Under the pieces are notes generated by a model. It ran no database searches, was not told the origin of the DNA, and saw nothing but the letters and a program-made list of their open reading frames with translations. Positions 25,639-37,655 of a stretch of 64,000 bases of DNA are shown in pieces. The position numbers and the translations under genes are program-made. The DNA comes from Rhyzopertha dominica (Eukaryota > Arthropoda > Insecta > Coleoptera > Bostrichidae): NCBI GenBank assembly GCA_025024175.1, contig QCXZ01000137.1, forward strand, positions 66,526,680-66,590,679. The letters run 5' to 3'. Each line of letters starts with the position of its first letter. The first letter of the stretch is position 1.

Positions 25639-25910
25639 AATTATTACTACGGAACAACATAAACAAAAAAGACAATTTTTAGAAATGATACATATTCAAA
25701 AAAACCTAAACACATGTGTAAACGACAGGACTGACATACAAGGACTAAGTAATACCTACTACACCGTCATTTAAACACACCCTCTCACCGTCACATTTAC
25801 CATCCACAATGATAGCAAAGGAACAAACTTGAAGGTACATTTTATATTAATATCAAAATTGTAAATGTCATATTTTCATAATAATTTGTCAATCTACAAA
25901 ATAAAAATAT

Positions 25911-25944
25911 TCGACAAAGACCTAAATTATAGGTCGAAACGTCG
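25911..25944 (+). ncRNA. Decayed hammerhead-like motif, right arm
   Basis: This is the inverted counterpart of the motif at 24333-24366, with the same changes: tcgacaaagacctaaattat then aggtcgaaacgtc. It is on the opposite strand because it lies in the inverted arm. Confidence 0.45.
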
Positions 25945-26029
25945 TATTATTAGAAAAAGTGTCTTTAATTTATAAAAATAAGGAGCCAGAACCTACAAAT
26001 AAATACAATAAGAAAAACTAAATATTTTA

Positions 26030-26780
26030 TTTTAAACTTAATAATAACATCAATAACTCAATCAAAGCCTTTGTTGCGAAATTCTTATTTAGAGTCCGCC
26101 TTAGCTCTGGCATTCTTCTGTAGCTGCTTTATTATTTATTGTATAGAAAACGCACAAAAACCGACTCCACCTAATTTGTAATGCGCTGCAACGTAAAACT
26201 TATTCTCATTTTTACAACGAATTCAATTTTTATTGCACGGCACCCAACTCTTTTATTTTAAATGAAACACCCATTCATTATTGAAGTTTTTAATTGCTTT
26301 CTTAAGCACACATGTTACCCACAATCACACAATCAAAAATGACTAATATGTCGCAAAGTAAAGTAAATAGCGACAAGCGATTTTCACCATCCTATGGTAC
26401 ATGAACAAAATAAATAAAAGCACATTTTTGAGACACACAACTTTTGCACGTTCTTTGTTACTTTAGGAAAATTAGATCAGGTATAACTCGATCTTATGAA
26501 ATAAAAAGATATACTTTTAGATGTGTAGACATGAATTTTTTTCTCTCAATTTTATTAATATACGCATTGGCCCTCTCTTAAGCTGTTAAGCTGAACTTAT
26601 AGCGACTTTTTATTTTGCAATTTATTTTATTTTTTGATATATCGCAGTAGCTAGCTATTGAATAGAAAAACAACTAAAAAAAACAAAAAAAAAGTATTTA
26701 ACTAGTAGGTAAATAATAATCAATTCAACAAACTAATATATTAGAAAAAAATCAAAAAGAAGTAATAACAAATATTTTAA
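26030..26780. other. No recognisable gene
   Basis: AT-rich sequence between the PLE and the transposase relic; nothing recognised. Confidence 0.45.
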
Positions 26781-26787
26781 TTCATAA

Positions 26788-27640
26788 GGTGTTCAACATT
26801 CGGTCCATTTAGTTCCAAACACTTCTCAAATCTGCCGCAAGTAAGTTCTTCTTCTAAAACGTCATATATAACAATACCCCAAAAAAGGTTCATGATGCTA
26901 AGGTCCAGCGATTTTGCATGACATGACATGGGACTTCCCGCTCGATCCAACGGTAAGGAAATTAAAAGTTTAAAAAATTGTGCACATTCCTAACCTAATG
27001 ACAGGGCGCATCATCAAGCTGATACCACAACGAATGTTTTATGTTATCAGGAACATTTTCTAGTAATTCCGATAATTCATTACTTGACAATTCCAAATAT
27101 CTATTGCCGTTCAAATAACCATCGCAGAAGTATTATTCACAATTCCTCCCTACATATTTGCCACTCAACTAAAGCCGATGAATCAAATATTGTATAATAT
27201 GGGATTTACATTGTCACAATAATGAAAGTTTCGACGATTCATTCGCCTATTTCAATTTATTTAAAATCAATTACATTAAAATCCCTACATGATATGGATG
27301 ACAATGATTACTTTTCAGTAAGCACTCGACTTAACAAAATACCATTGCGCTAGGAATTTGACTGGTGCTGACGTTTGAATTTTCAGCCATAATCTCCATT
27401 ACCATAAATTCAGTTTTTTCTGCTGTAACTGCTCTTTTTTAAATAGGAACTTTGTAGTGTATCTTTCCCGTTTGTTCATATACAGCCAATAATTTTTCTA
27501 ACGCACGAACATTTGGAGGACGTTGATCAGCATATTTTTGTTTGTATCACGAGCAACCATAAATATATTTTTCTGCATTCGCCCAAAGTAAACAGTAATG
27601 TTCACTAAAACATTTTGTGTAAAATTCATTTTAATACAGA
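26788..27640 (-). pseudogene. DUF4817-type transposase relic
   Basis: Minus-strand pieces in order: YADQRPPNVRALEKLLAVYE with QTGKIHYKVP (helix-turn-helix end), VTAEKTEFMVMEIMAENSNV with STSQI (second HTH), CHPYHVGIL, NNTSAMVI and YLELSSNELSELLENVPDNI (region before the DDE histidine). A LPLDRAGSPMSCHAKSLDL segment follows (the pattern RW.GR.gpi.WPaRSPDL), and finally a C-terminal end EELTCGRFEKCLELNGPNVE. Many stops and frameshifts are present. The element order is almost complete, so it is an old full-length copy. Confidence 0.72.
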
Positions 27641-27649
27641 GTTAATTGA

Positions 27650-29210
27650 CAACTAAGACTATCAAAGTGTACTTCATATCAAGCTAGCAAAGCCTAGTTC
27701 ATTATTTTTCTGTTACATGACTATTGCGATATAGCAAAAAAGAAGATTGTAAAGCATAAGATCGCTAATTCAGTAAAAAACAGTAAAATATAGGCCCATG
27801 TGTGTATTAAAAAATCTAATTGTTTGTTTCAATTGAATAAGAAAGCAAGTTATCCATGATCCAATTTCCCGAAAATAAAAAATTAACGTACAAATAATCT
27901 TAACTTTTCAATCTATAAAGAATGGCGAACATCGCATGTCGTTATGTATTTAACTTTGCCAGATATTAGTCATATGTATGCTGCAAAGGTTAACTTTTTT
28001 CGAAAAACGTGCAATAACGCCGAAAGGTCCTACAGAAGAATGCCAGAACAATGGCGGACCCTACATAGACAATAGAGTAATATCTTTTATTTCTAAATTC
28101 ATGATATGAGGGTGCTATCAGATCATATACGACAAAAAAACATTCGAGTGTATATAAATATCTCAAAGTGTCTCTTAATTTAAAGATCTCGCGCGGTTTA
28201 TAAATTCTAGGACAGAACTGCCCGTTAATTGGCAAATCAAGTATAATGCTAGAAGTTTATATAAATTTATTTTGTTTTCATCGTTAAGTAATTCCGAGTA
28301 GCAACCTTTATGTACAGGAACATATCGGTTATGCTGTTTTATAATCTAAACGAGAGCACTGCTCACTCGGTTTGATGTGGAAAGAATCCGGAAAATGGCA
28401 TTGGTCACGTGGGCGCCCTCCGTGACTTGACATCTAAGATCATATATAAATTCTTCGATTCCTCTGTGAAAATATAAGCCAAGGGTGGGTTATTTCTTTT
28501 GACGGCGACATGTTTTGCGATAGAAGCTCCGGGGTTTCGTATGCGACCTGGTTTTCAAATGAACATTTCCGAGACACCGTGATTAAATTTCCAGGAAAGC
28601 CGTTTTGTTACTGTATTCCTTTCTGGGTACTGCTAGTAAGACAGATTACTTTTTTATTTTTTTATTTTTTATACGAGGATCGGATCTAAAACTGACGTCT
28701 TCAGTTTTTACACANGAACGAACGATCANAAGTAGAACTGATAATTAGCAATAGTTTAACTAATTGGGCCGGTATCTCTTCACTTTGTTAAAGTTGACGT
28801 TAGCTAACATCAACCCAGTAACCATGGCGACACCTTAAACTTAAGTGTGTGATTAGTTTAGATTTTAAATACAAAGTTGATTTTAGCTTAAAATAGAGGA
28901 GAAAACTGACCCTTTAATTAGGAAACTGCTGCGTACGCTTTACATGGCCACAGATTAGATGAGGGTACATGATTAAATTTTACAGCGCAAAGTAATTAAT
29001 TACCCCTCTTTATAATGAAAGGATGTTCCAAATCCAAATTACAAAAATTGATCTGAATTTCTATTAATTGTTAGCTATCATAAAATGATCATGAGAATTT
29101 TTGGTTTCATTTATAAAGTGCTTTGAAAAAGGATAGGTAATCCCTGTCAAATTTTACGCAGTTTCAAAAACTTCCATGTGCTAAAGAATACCCTTGAAAG
29201 CTTATTTTTA
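27650..29210. other. No recognisable gene; moderately GC-rich patch
   Basis: 28370-28650 is richer in GC and CpG than its surroundings (ggtcacgtgggcgccctcc, with a CACGTG E-box). No coding frame with splice borders was found. It may be non-coding conserved DNA. Confidence 0.35.
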
Positions 29211-29532
29211 TATTTCTATTTACATGTGATGTATTACGGGTTTGGATCAATAGGCTGGTTATGTTATTGTCTCTTTATTTGTTAGCCAAGATTTAAATTT
29301 AATAAATAATATGAAATATGTAGTCATTCCTAATATTTATGGCTTAAGCAATAAATGTTTTAAAAGATAAACATACTAAAATAACTTTAAAATGCATGTC
29401 TATGCTGTGCTGTCTACACCTCAACCATCTGCAGATAGTACTATTTCGCTGTCATTACAGCTCATCAGTGCAGTTTAGGTCTAGTGTAGACAACACGGCA
29501 TAGAACTGGTTTTGCTTATACACCAAAGCAAT

Positions 29533-29675
29533 GGTATGATGAAAGTAAGAATTTAGGATGGCAATGCCATCTGTCAGCATTACACTGACATGATGGCGGC
29601 TAGGTGGCTTTGTCATCATGTCAGTGTAATGCTAACAGATGGCATTGCCATCCTAAATTCTTACTTTCATCATAC
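29533..29675. repeat. Inner hairpin, arms of about 60 bp
   Basis: The arm tatgatgaaagtaagaattt ... cattacactgacatgatg is followed after about 20 bases by its near-perfect complement (one inserted base). The right arm is the coding strand running into the GIY-YIG frame; the left is its inverted copy. This is the junction where the PLE was truncated and inverted. Confidence 0.8.
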
Positions 29676-30110
29676 TGAAATTACTGATAAAAATGTAAAA
29701 ATTGTGGGCAAACTTTACTCAAAATTAAAAACTAGAACTCCTATACCACTATGTTCAAATGTAATCTATAAATTAAATTGTAAAAATTGCTCTAACACAT
29801 GTGTGGGTCAAACTTCTCAATGGTTAAAATCAAGAGTGTCTTTGCATAAAAGTGCCATAAAACATGGTTTAACAAAATAAGCTTTAGCAAATCATGTTTT
29901 TAATTTTTCGCATCGCACTGTCTTTGATAACATAAAAAATTTTAGCAACAGAATCAGTTATTAAAAAAGGCTAATAAAAGAAATGATAAATATTAACCAA
30001 CAGAAAGAACCAATTAATATAAAAAATGACACTCAAAATTTAAGTACAATTTATACATATCTATTAACCTACCCGAACACAAAAAATAGTTCTTTTGAAA
30101 CCATTGATTC
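29590..30110 (+). pseudogene. Decayed GIY-YIG endonuclease of PLE
   Basis: The frame 29590-29880 contains YSKLKTRTPIPLCSNVIYKL then NCKNCSNTCVGQTSQWLKSR with VSLHKSAIKHG. This is the PLE GIY-YIG core with the CxxC zinc motif; the YIG tyrosine has become C (TCVGQT). After a stop it continues ALANHVFNFSHRTVFDNIKN, and in another frame RLIKEMININQQKEP, and TYLLTYPNTKNSS. The closest relative in the window is the frame at 55970-56341 (IYVGQTSQWVKNRISLHKS). Inactive. Confidence 0.8.
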
Positions 30111-30380
30111 ATAAATTGTATCGTCAAGATACGGTTTCCTTGTTTTTAAATAATTTATGTCAAAATTAATTTTATGACAGCCTTGTATGTAATTGCACAA
30201 TTTTATTTATTATATTTATATGTTTACTATACACCAAATGAATTAATATAGTACAACTGGTTTTGTGGAGATTTAAAATTGTTGATTGTGGACAGTTTTA
30301 TTGGTATTCTCGCATTTGGTGAGTTTTATAAATTTATATTTTGCTTCATGTTTTTATTGTTATATTGTAATTTAGAAGCC

Positions 30381-30412
30381 CTGAAGATGGAACCATAGGG
30401 TTCCGAAAGCTT
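30381..30412 (+). ncRNA. Hammerhead-ribozyme motif in PLE
   Basis: Intact CUGAAGA core, then the stem II hairpin ggaacc/ggttcc, then GAAA followed by gcttgac. ttag before and ctaa after the core can pair as an outer stem I. Stem III would be the self-complementary aagctt, typical of minimal hammerheads that work as dimers. The motif is on the coding strand, just inside the right inverted end. Confidence 0.7.
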
Positions 30413-30509
30413 GACTAACAAATAAAGAGACAATAACATAACCAGTCTATTGATCCAAACCCGTAATACATCACATTTATCACTAAAGGATCGTGAATTA
30501 CAAACATTT

Positions 30510-32285
30510 TTATTTACATATAGGTATATATTTTACCAATAACTTTCAATTATTAGAACAAACTGATGTTTTTGGATATTAACTACGAATATCAAAAGAC
30601 AACTTTTGTCAAGCAAAAGTATGACCTTTTTGTCATAGAACAAAGTAAATTAACACATTCGTTCCCTTATAAAAAAACATATTTTTATGTTATTATGTTA
30701 TTATTTCAGGTTTTTATCTCGCGTTAATGATACACTGTTTTGTGGTCTCTAATAAATTTTTTATTGTCGAAATCGTATACAGGAAAACTGCAAAAAACAA
30801 CTACAATTGACTGCCAATTGCGAAGCTAAAGAATTTGCGGAAAATCAAACGGCAATTGAACTGAATTACTAAACGTTAATTGTATTCTTAAAAATGTTAC
30901 ATCAGACTTTTATAATAAACACACTTAGTAACTGGTAAACACAACTTCAGATGGCTATAACTTCATTAAGGTGCATATAAATGAAAATGACTGAATACAC
31001 TTAAAATTCATCAAAGATTATGAAGTAAAGATATTGTTCACTCTTTTCAAAGCTCGCTGTACAAATACATATACAGCTTCCATTAATACCTATTCAATAT
31101 AGTAAGTTTTTCAATTTATTCGTCCAGGGGGGGCTCCAATATAAAAGGTGTTATTCAGGTGGGCCACTGGAAAAAGCAGGTTGAGAGCCATTGATTTAAC
31201 TCGCGGATTCTATCGGCATTTTTTTTTCAGTAACAACCTTAACTGTTTTGCATCAACTCAAGCAGCTGGTACAAAGTAACTCTGGTATTTAATATACTAC
31301 TGACCGATTGACATTAATGTGCTAAAAACTTGCGCCTATGAGTGTATAACCCATTAAATGTTTGTCGAACACAACGAAGCACTGCAAGCGATCGGCTTGT
31401 AATAAAATTAAACGAGCAATTGTGAATGTTTGACTTCTAACTTTATTACGTTCCGTAAATCTGCAACCCCGGCCAGTGCATTTAAAGAAGGTGCTCCAGA
31501 ATTATACGGATCTGGGTTAAATCCATTTAGCGAGCCCGCTTTCTCGAAACTGCGGCAATAAAAGGGGGAATGCAAGAAACGCTAACTGACATTAACAAAT
31601 GTAAACGTTTTTCCTGTGCAAAGTTATTTCTTGCAATCTAATCTTTAAAAGATCTGTTCGGGACTCGAGGCAATCAGCCAAGGCACGAAGTCTGAAATAA
31701 CGGACTGAAAAAATAACTCGCTCCATATAAATTTCTTGCGCGACTCAAAGGGCCGCTTTAAAACGGAACGGCTTAGTAAAACGCCTTCTTTTTAAAACGC
31801 AAGGAAACCTGAGTATGAGGAAGTACATACAAAGGATTCTAAGGGTGGGCGTAACTAGGACAGTGATGAGAAATGTCATCTGTGCGGCACATAGACGAGT
31901 AGAGACCTCATTTTTGAAATATTTAAAAATCGATGTTCATATCAGAGCAAGTAGGACATGTGTAGTGCATGTAATACGCGGGGTACAAAGTTAAAACGAG
32001 CAGTTCCACTGCAGAACGTTTTATTAAACAGAATATTACACTATCTTGTGGATACTGTATTGTATCAGGGTAGAATATAAAGGAAATTTTTCCTCCAGTG
32101 CACTATACAAAGAAGGCTAAGGTTAAGCCAATAAAATGTAGCTGCAGTACTAGCATGTTACAGTTATTGTATACGGTAATATTAAATTTTTTATAATCTC
32201 TGCAATATACTGGAACTAAAAAGTAATAAAGCTAAAGCTACAAATAACTCCACTAAGGACGCCGAACAAACGTTTCGCTAGTTTC
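30510..32285. other. No gene; possible hAT end and GC-rich patch
   Basis: Around 31165-31195 the string caggttgagagccattgatt resembles an hAT-type end (CAxTGGCTCTCAACCTG inverted); no partner was seen. 31440-31830 is relatively GC/CpG-rich and non-coding, a candidate conserved intronic block. Confidence 0.35.
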
Positions 32286-33920
32286 GTCAAGCTTTTACGG
32301 ATTGCCGATAAGTGGCGTCCCATGTTAAGTGTACAATTCTTGAATATGTTAAGCAGAACGTGATAACCTTTACTTTTTAATTGGTAAACGTTAGGTTTTA
32401 TTTTCAAGTTGTAAAACTACATACGAATACCAAACGTTCAGTTTATCGTCATAAGTATACAATTACCGCGTAATAACAATGCTTATCGCAATATAACAAT
32501 TAAGAAGCTACCGCACATTTATTTGTTAGTCTGCTGTAAACGGACATAAATTTCTCCAAATCGAATTTAGCAAAGCTCAGACTATGATAAGTTCAAAAAA
32601 ACTTAAAAGGTAAATGAAACTTTTGAAAGAAGTATAAAATAAAAACAGAGTACTTAACCTATTCTATGTTGCATGCTGAAAGTTTATATTACATATTCTT
32701 ATGTGACGTTCTCCTATAGCATGATCATTATTATATGTTTCGTTCTAAATAAGATGATAAAAGAGCAAAAAATGTAAAAATCTTACACTTGTAAGTTGCC
32801 GCAATCTACCGGTAATATTTGGAGCCTCTATTTAAAAGGGCCATTTTTGTAGCATAAAACACGGCATAGATCGTTATCCCTTTAAGTGGAATTATCCGTA
32901 CCTAGCATTAACAGGGTGACACCAAAAACAATTACAAAAATAAATGTTTATAATTTAATATTGTTGAACAGCTACACGCATAATATGGAAAACACGATTA
33001 TACTTGCGAAGTTGTGAAACAGTTGAAATTCGATAAGGTTTCGGACTGTGCGTGTCGTAACGTAACGTAATAACCGCAGTGAAGCAACAAGTTTTAAGCC
33101 GATGTTACATTTACTATTTCAATTTTATTCGTTTCACTGTGACACAAAATTTAATACAAGGACATTCATAACAATTTCCGTTTTGGTTGTTGTATTTCTT
33201 CTAAACTCCAGTATTTAACTACCGGTATTTCTAGAAACTATGGATATCTCTATTTAGAAGGATAACGACATTTGCCATCTGTTATACAACAAAAATGGCC
33301 CTCTTAGATATAGAAGATCCAAATGTCACTGGTAGATGGCGGCAACTTACCTACAAGTGTAGGATTTTTACATTTGCTCTTTTTATCATCATATTCAGAG
33401 TGAAACACAATAATAATCACGCAAGAGGAGGAAGTGACATAGGGATATGTATTATAAACTTTTAATATGCTCTGAACAGCTACAACACGGAATGTTAGGC
33501 ACTTCATTTTTAAGATTAAATACTGTTTCAAAAGTTTAATTTACCTTTTAAGTGTTTTTGAGCTTATCGTAGTCTGAGCTTTGCTAAATTCGTTGTTTAA
33601 CATTCGCCTTGGTGAAATATAAGGTAATTTAGGGCAGACAAACAAATAAAAAAATGTGCGGTAGTACATAATTTCTTGATTGTAATATTACCATAACATT
33701 CAAAATTTAATGTCGCTTCTTCTTAATTTGTCATATTAAAAATAAGCATTATTACTATACGGCAATTTTATACTTATGACGATAAACTGCATGCTTGGTG
33801 TTTGTAGTTTTACAACTTGAAATGAAAATAAAACCTAACGTTAACCAGTAATGCTTAACTTATTAAAAAGTGATACACTTAACATGGGACGCCGCTTATC
33901 AACAATCTTTAAAAGCTTGA
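32286..33920. repeat. Large foldback element, arms about 600-660 bp
   Basis: Left arm 32286-32879 and right arm 33260-33920 are inverted copies with frequent small differences (for example ctcagactatgataagttca against tgagcttatcgtagtctgag). They are separated by a loop of about 380 bp. No transposase was recognised in arms or loop. Just outside the left arm (minus strand, 32246-32290) ttgacgaaactagcgaaacg resembles a hammerhead core without stem II, so an origin from a PLE is possible but unproven. Confidence 0.75.
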
Positions 33921-34639
33921 TTGCGCCGGCAAAAACAGGGACGCTACCGAATTGTTAGTTCGGTATCCTTATAATGGAGTTTTTCGCACTTTACACCTTA
34001 CACATTATAAAAACAAAAACCTGCAATCAAATACACACCGTAGAATGAATAAACGATCCAAACACGCCAAAAATGTTCAACTTTTTGAAGTTTAATTTGA
34101 ATGATGACGTCATCGAAAATGTAGTAAATTTGCTTTGATATCAAGGCAATAACAGATTATACGTCAAAGTGAGATTCATTATAGGTGCACATATTATTCG
34201 CTGCATAACCTAAAGACTTAAATTCAAAGAAATTGTAGATTATCAATTTTAGAATATCGAGGTGACATTTCTTTTGCGCACAAAAAAAGGTTCACTTATG
34301 ACCGACACGACAACGGATAAACAAGAGCAGCCATATATATATATTTTTTGTGAAAGTCGAGCAGTTTTCAGAGTTCGTAATAAGTAATTTTTATAAACAG
34401 TTTTTCTGATTGAAAGCCTGTATCTTGTGACATTGTAAATGTCGCCAACATCAAACTCATTAAACCAAGCAGATTTTTGTGTTATTAATAACTCTAATCA
34501 GTTAATATCGTTGTTTACTAATAATGGTTGAAGCACAATTGCGCGAAGAATTTGTCAAGATCTGATAGTCATTAAATGACTACACAAAATTAAACATTTT
34601 GTTAGAAGCGTCAGATGGCAGTAAACAACGACGTACATC

Positions 34640-35230
34640 ACTCAACATTTGATAAATTTTATCAAAAGAAAAAGTGTTGTCCTTATAAGATCCGATTGAT
34701 TCATATCGGAAGACAATCCATACCGACGCTTACAATTTTGCAAGGTGCTGATAAGAGGACATGATGACAAACTTAACTTTTTAATTTAAAAAGTACTCTG
34801 TTTTCGGATGGAGCAACCTTTTATTTGAACAGCATAGTTATTTACTTTTAAGACATTACAACATGCACTTTGGTTTCTACGCCACGAACTATCGTGGAAG
34901 GTATCGTTTTTTAGAACGAAGTTTGTACTTCGCAAGGAGAGGTATGTAGGCATATTTCTAACGTAATAAGGTATTAAAACCAATACTTAGCCCTATTGTC
35001 TCTACCGATCGCGAGATAATACACCCTGGGTTCCTGAAGTAACAAGCAACGTCATCAGAAGCTAAATGTTTGGGCAGGCATCATTGGCCAACGCATTATC
35101 GGCGGTACGTCGCTTCCTTGCTAATAAATGGATAGGTCGCAGGGGAGTTCTAGAATGCCCGCCCTGATCGCCAGATTTCTTCTATAGATTTTTTTCTCTG
35201 GGGTTATTTAAAAAGACGTTGCTAAACGCA
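34640..35230 (+). pseudogene. DUF4817-type transposase relic, internally deleted
   Basis: Fragments in order: SEDNPYRRLQFCKVLI (pattern xxDxxxRxxFCexm), LFSDGATFYLNSIVIYF (FSDEatFylNG.vN, around the first catalytic Asp), RHQKLNVWAGIIGQRIIG (KxNVWaGIiGnxiiGP), then, after a deletion, ANKWIGRRGVLECPP*SPDF followed by YRFFSLGLFKK (WIGRRGp.eWPpRSPDLtPLDFFLWGyLK). Frames are broken by indels and stops. Confidence 0.72.
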
Positions 35231-35239
35231 ACGTCTAGG

Positions 35240-36009
35240 GTATCTTAATATAAAATTTAAACATTTCTATGTGTAAATTTTTTTGTTAATTCTTAACCTT
35301 GTTTATTCATTAAATGCAAAGACCAAAGTCACTTGGTGACGTATTTTGTTTTATTTGAGAATTTCATAATTGTGCGCATATTAATAGCCATTTGTCACAT
35401 TGTTTCCATTAAAATAATATAATAATAATGGCGACATAAAAAATGCCGATGAGCCTGAAAATAAATATCAAAATATCTTTTTAAATCTTAAGTTATCTAC
35501 CTGTTTCAACGTTTTTTTGAATTTTTGCAAATAATCTTAATTTTTAATTATGCGTTACTTTAATAAAATCAAATAAAAGAGCCACTTTATTTTCTCATAT
35601 GAATGAGTTGATTTCGGAGCTTAAGGTGAAAGAAAAAACGTAACATTAATTAACTGAACTGTTAATGTTTTTTGTTAATGAATAGCTCGAGAAAATACAG
35701 CAATAGACCATCGTCTTTTGACATTTACATTTCTTAAACAGAATAAATTCCCAAATTACGGATTTAGGGGGCGAAATCCCGCTTGTCACAAACGATGGAA
35801 GCAGTAAAAAATTTATTCGATACACAACAAGAAATGACACCCCGATTTACTCCACTTTGTCATCGGGCATAANCGTCGAATGACATTCCCCGGGCCCTAA
35901 AGCCCTTCCCTTATCGGAACAAAGTCGGCAATAAAACCATCGTTCCGAATAAAATTGGTCCGGTGTTCGCAAAAAGGTTCGCTCCGTAAATACATCTGTG
36001 GCGACTTAC
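35240..36009. other. Intronic sequence left of CASK exon
   Basis: AT-rich up to about 35850, then GC/CpG-rich sequence merging into the exon. No additional exon is seen. Confidence 0.5.
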
Positions 36010-36183
36010 CTTGAAGTGCGGCCTACACAGCAAGTCCCTGAGCTCCTGCAGATCCCTGTGGTCGGTGTCCCGCCGGTGTTCCAGTTCGCTAAGGGCGTCG
36101 GCGGCGTCGCGCGCCCTCTGAACGGCGTCGCTCGGCGGCGTCCGTACAGATGTCACTGGCCTACTCGATATTCGATCGTACAG
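36010..36183 (-). CDS. CASK: CASK exon: end of first L27 and second L27 domain
   Basis: Exon of 174 nt (58 codons, phase 0 at both ends). The acceptor is ccattcccttttcag|CTG and the donor CACTTCAAG|GTAAGT. It opens LYDRISSRPVTSVR, completing the first L27. It then has TPPSDAVQRARDAADAL and ends LLCRPHFK, the start of the second L27, which binds Lin-7/Veli in the family. The PPSDAVQRA motif is nearly identical to animal CASK; the middle (SELEHRRDTDHRDLQ) is lineage-specific. The next expected exon would begin with the ALLxxHDVVAxxVYG segment before the PDZ domain. I searched the minus strand of 1-36009 by eye and did not find it. Confidence 0.93.
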
Positions 36184-37459
36184 CTGAAAAGGGAATGGAA
36201 ACTGTCGGTACAATAATTCGACAACTTCACTTTTTTTCTATCTTTATGCATCTTTCTAGCTGAGGTTATGAAATAAATGCGATGGTATAAACAAACAGTC
36301 CGAGAAAACGTTAAATGTTGGTCATTAATATTCGTTGATAAAACTTCATCTAGCTCTATAGTGTACTATAATCTACAGGTAGTTATAACTAAAATTTGCA
36401 CCTCCTAAAATCTCCCATTTTGTCCCAGTCTAGCATCCATAACCACGTATTCAAAAAATTCAAACAGCGTAAGGGGTCGAGTGAAACACCATTTTGAGCT
36501 TTTTTAATACCTATGCAACTATGTATTTTTTCAAATTTGAACGATGCTTTTTTGAGGATATTGCCTAGACCTCTCCCGCATATCCTTTGTCAAGCAAAAT
36601 TATTATCTAGAAAATCTCGTACTCTTACATGATAATGAGGTTGAAGGCATTACTGTCTTCTAGTCGCGGTGGCCATCGTTTTATAAACGAAACTGTTTTT
36701 CAATTGAACCATATGATAGGCAAGTGGAACGAGAAAATAAATAATTTTGCATAACAAATTTGTTCCATACTTTCGATACTCTACTGAACGAAGTGTTGTC
36801 CAAATTTTTGGGGGCTTTGAAGTACTAACCAGCCAAAAGTTTCGGTTCGGTACTTCTGACGCTTCTGTAGTTCTAAAATAAGGATGTTACTGTACATCCT
36901 CGAAGAGCACAGAAAGTTTTATGATGACATTTTATAGTGGCTGGCGATAAGCTTTCCGTACGTCTTTATAACAGTTTTCTTAAGTTTAAAAATATGTGTT
37001 AATATACTCGATTAGTTTCACCCGTTTATTTCAGAACATAAGAAAAATGATTTCTGTAAATAGAATAATACTTTAACTTACTATTTGATCTTAAAATAAA
37101 AAATTCCTAATATACACTTATGATATATGGCGTTTTGTAACTCAAATAATTGCCAACGGTCGATTGATAATGTTTTCACTCTTTTACTTAACAATAAAAC
37201 TCAAACAATAAATAAAACTCATATTTTCTACCACATATTGAGGTCAAATTGGCATTCTCCAACAGTTTTGGGATTTTCAGTTACCCAATAATGGAGATTA
37301 TTGTAATTCTATTATTTAATATTTTGGTCTTACCAAACCATAATACTTTTAGGAAAATAACATCAGGATAGAACAGAAACAATTACAGATTGAAAGACGA
37401 TGAAAACACCTGCACATTAAAGTAGGAAAAAACACCACATGGTGTGAATTTAATTAATT

Positions 37460-37655
37460 TGTATCTGTAAATGTACAAACCAGTACACTACCAATATATT
37501 TTTGACAATAATTTTAATTCTAGTATTTATTTATATTCTGTATTAAACAAGTAAGTTTATTTTTTTGACAAATATGCTCAAATATTTAATTATAATTTAA
37601 AATGCATCGGTAACACAAAGAATAATTTTATTTCAAGGAATTATATCATTTAACA
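37460..37655 (-). repeat. Dispersed repeat, inverted partner of 39945-40170
   Basis: It contains gtacaaaccagtacactacc and, further along, cacaaagaataattttattt. Both recur in inverted order and orientation at 39945-40170 with moderate divergence. It has no coding content, and its origin is unknown. Confidence 0.65.

Larger units (their letters stand above)
24184..26015 (-). mobile_element. Penelope-like retroelement, minus orientation, with inverted arms
   Basis: It is flanked by the duplication aactaaatatttta (24170-24183 and 26016-26029). A 77-base tail (24184-24260) lies outside inverted arms of about 410 bp (24261-24674 and 25606-26015) that are almost identical. Between them is the C-terminal half of a PLE reverse transcriptase. 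The left arm holds the end of its GIY-YIG endonuclease, so the right arm is an inverted copy of the element's 3' end, joined where the 5' part was lost. Each arm contains an HHR-like motif. The high identity of the arms suggests a recent insertion. Confidence 0.88.
29225..30506 (+). mobile_element. Penelope-like retroelement with inverted ends
   Basis: A 62-bp end (29225-29285, atgtgatgtattacgggttt on) recurs inverted at 30414-30478. A tail of about 28 bp follows on the right. Similar strings (tttctatttacat at 29212; tttttatttacat at 30507) could be the target duplication. Inside are a second inverted pair (29533-29593 with 29616-29675), a decayed GIY-YIG coding region and an HHR motif at 30381-30412. 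There is no reverse transcriptase. The design is the same as the copies at 24184 and 55373. Confidence 0.8.
1..36009 (-). other. CASK: Presumed continuation of CASK intron, over 36 kb
   Basis: The donor GTAAGT at 36009 opens an intron whose acceptor I could not find. No PDZ, SH3 or guanylate kinase exon was recognised on the minus strand to the left edge. By inference this whole region is intronic, filled with the mobile-element remains listed separately. A missed small or divergent exon remains possible. Confidence 0.55.

Noticed and set aside
32246..32290. ttgacgaaactagcgaaacg on the minus strand as a hammerhead.
   Set aside because: There is no room for stem II between the core halves; kept only as a remark under the foldback element.
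35998..36216. Plus-strand 72-codon frame and minus-strand frame running through the L27 exon.
   Set aside because: The true coding part is bounded by the splice sites at 36010 and 36183; the extensions are intron.
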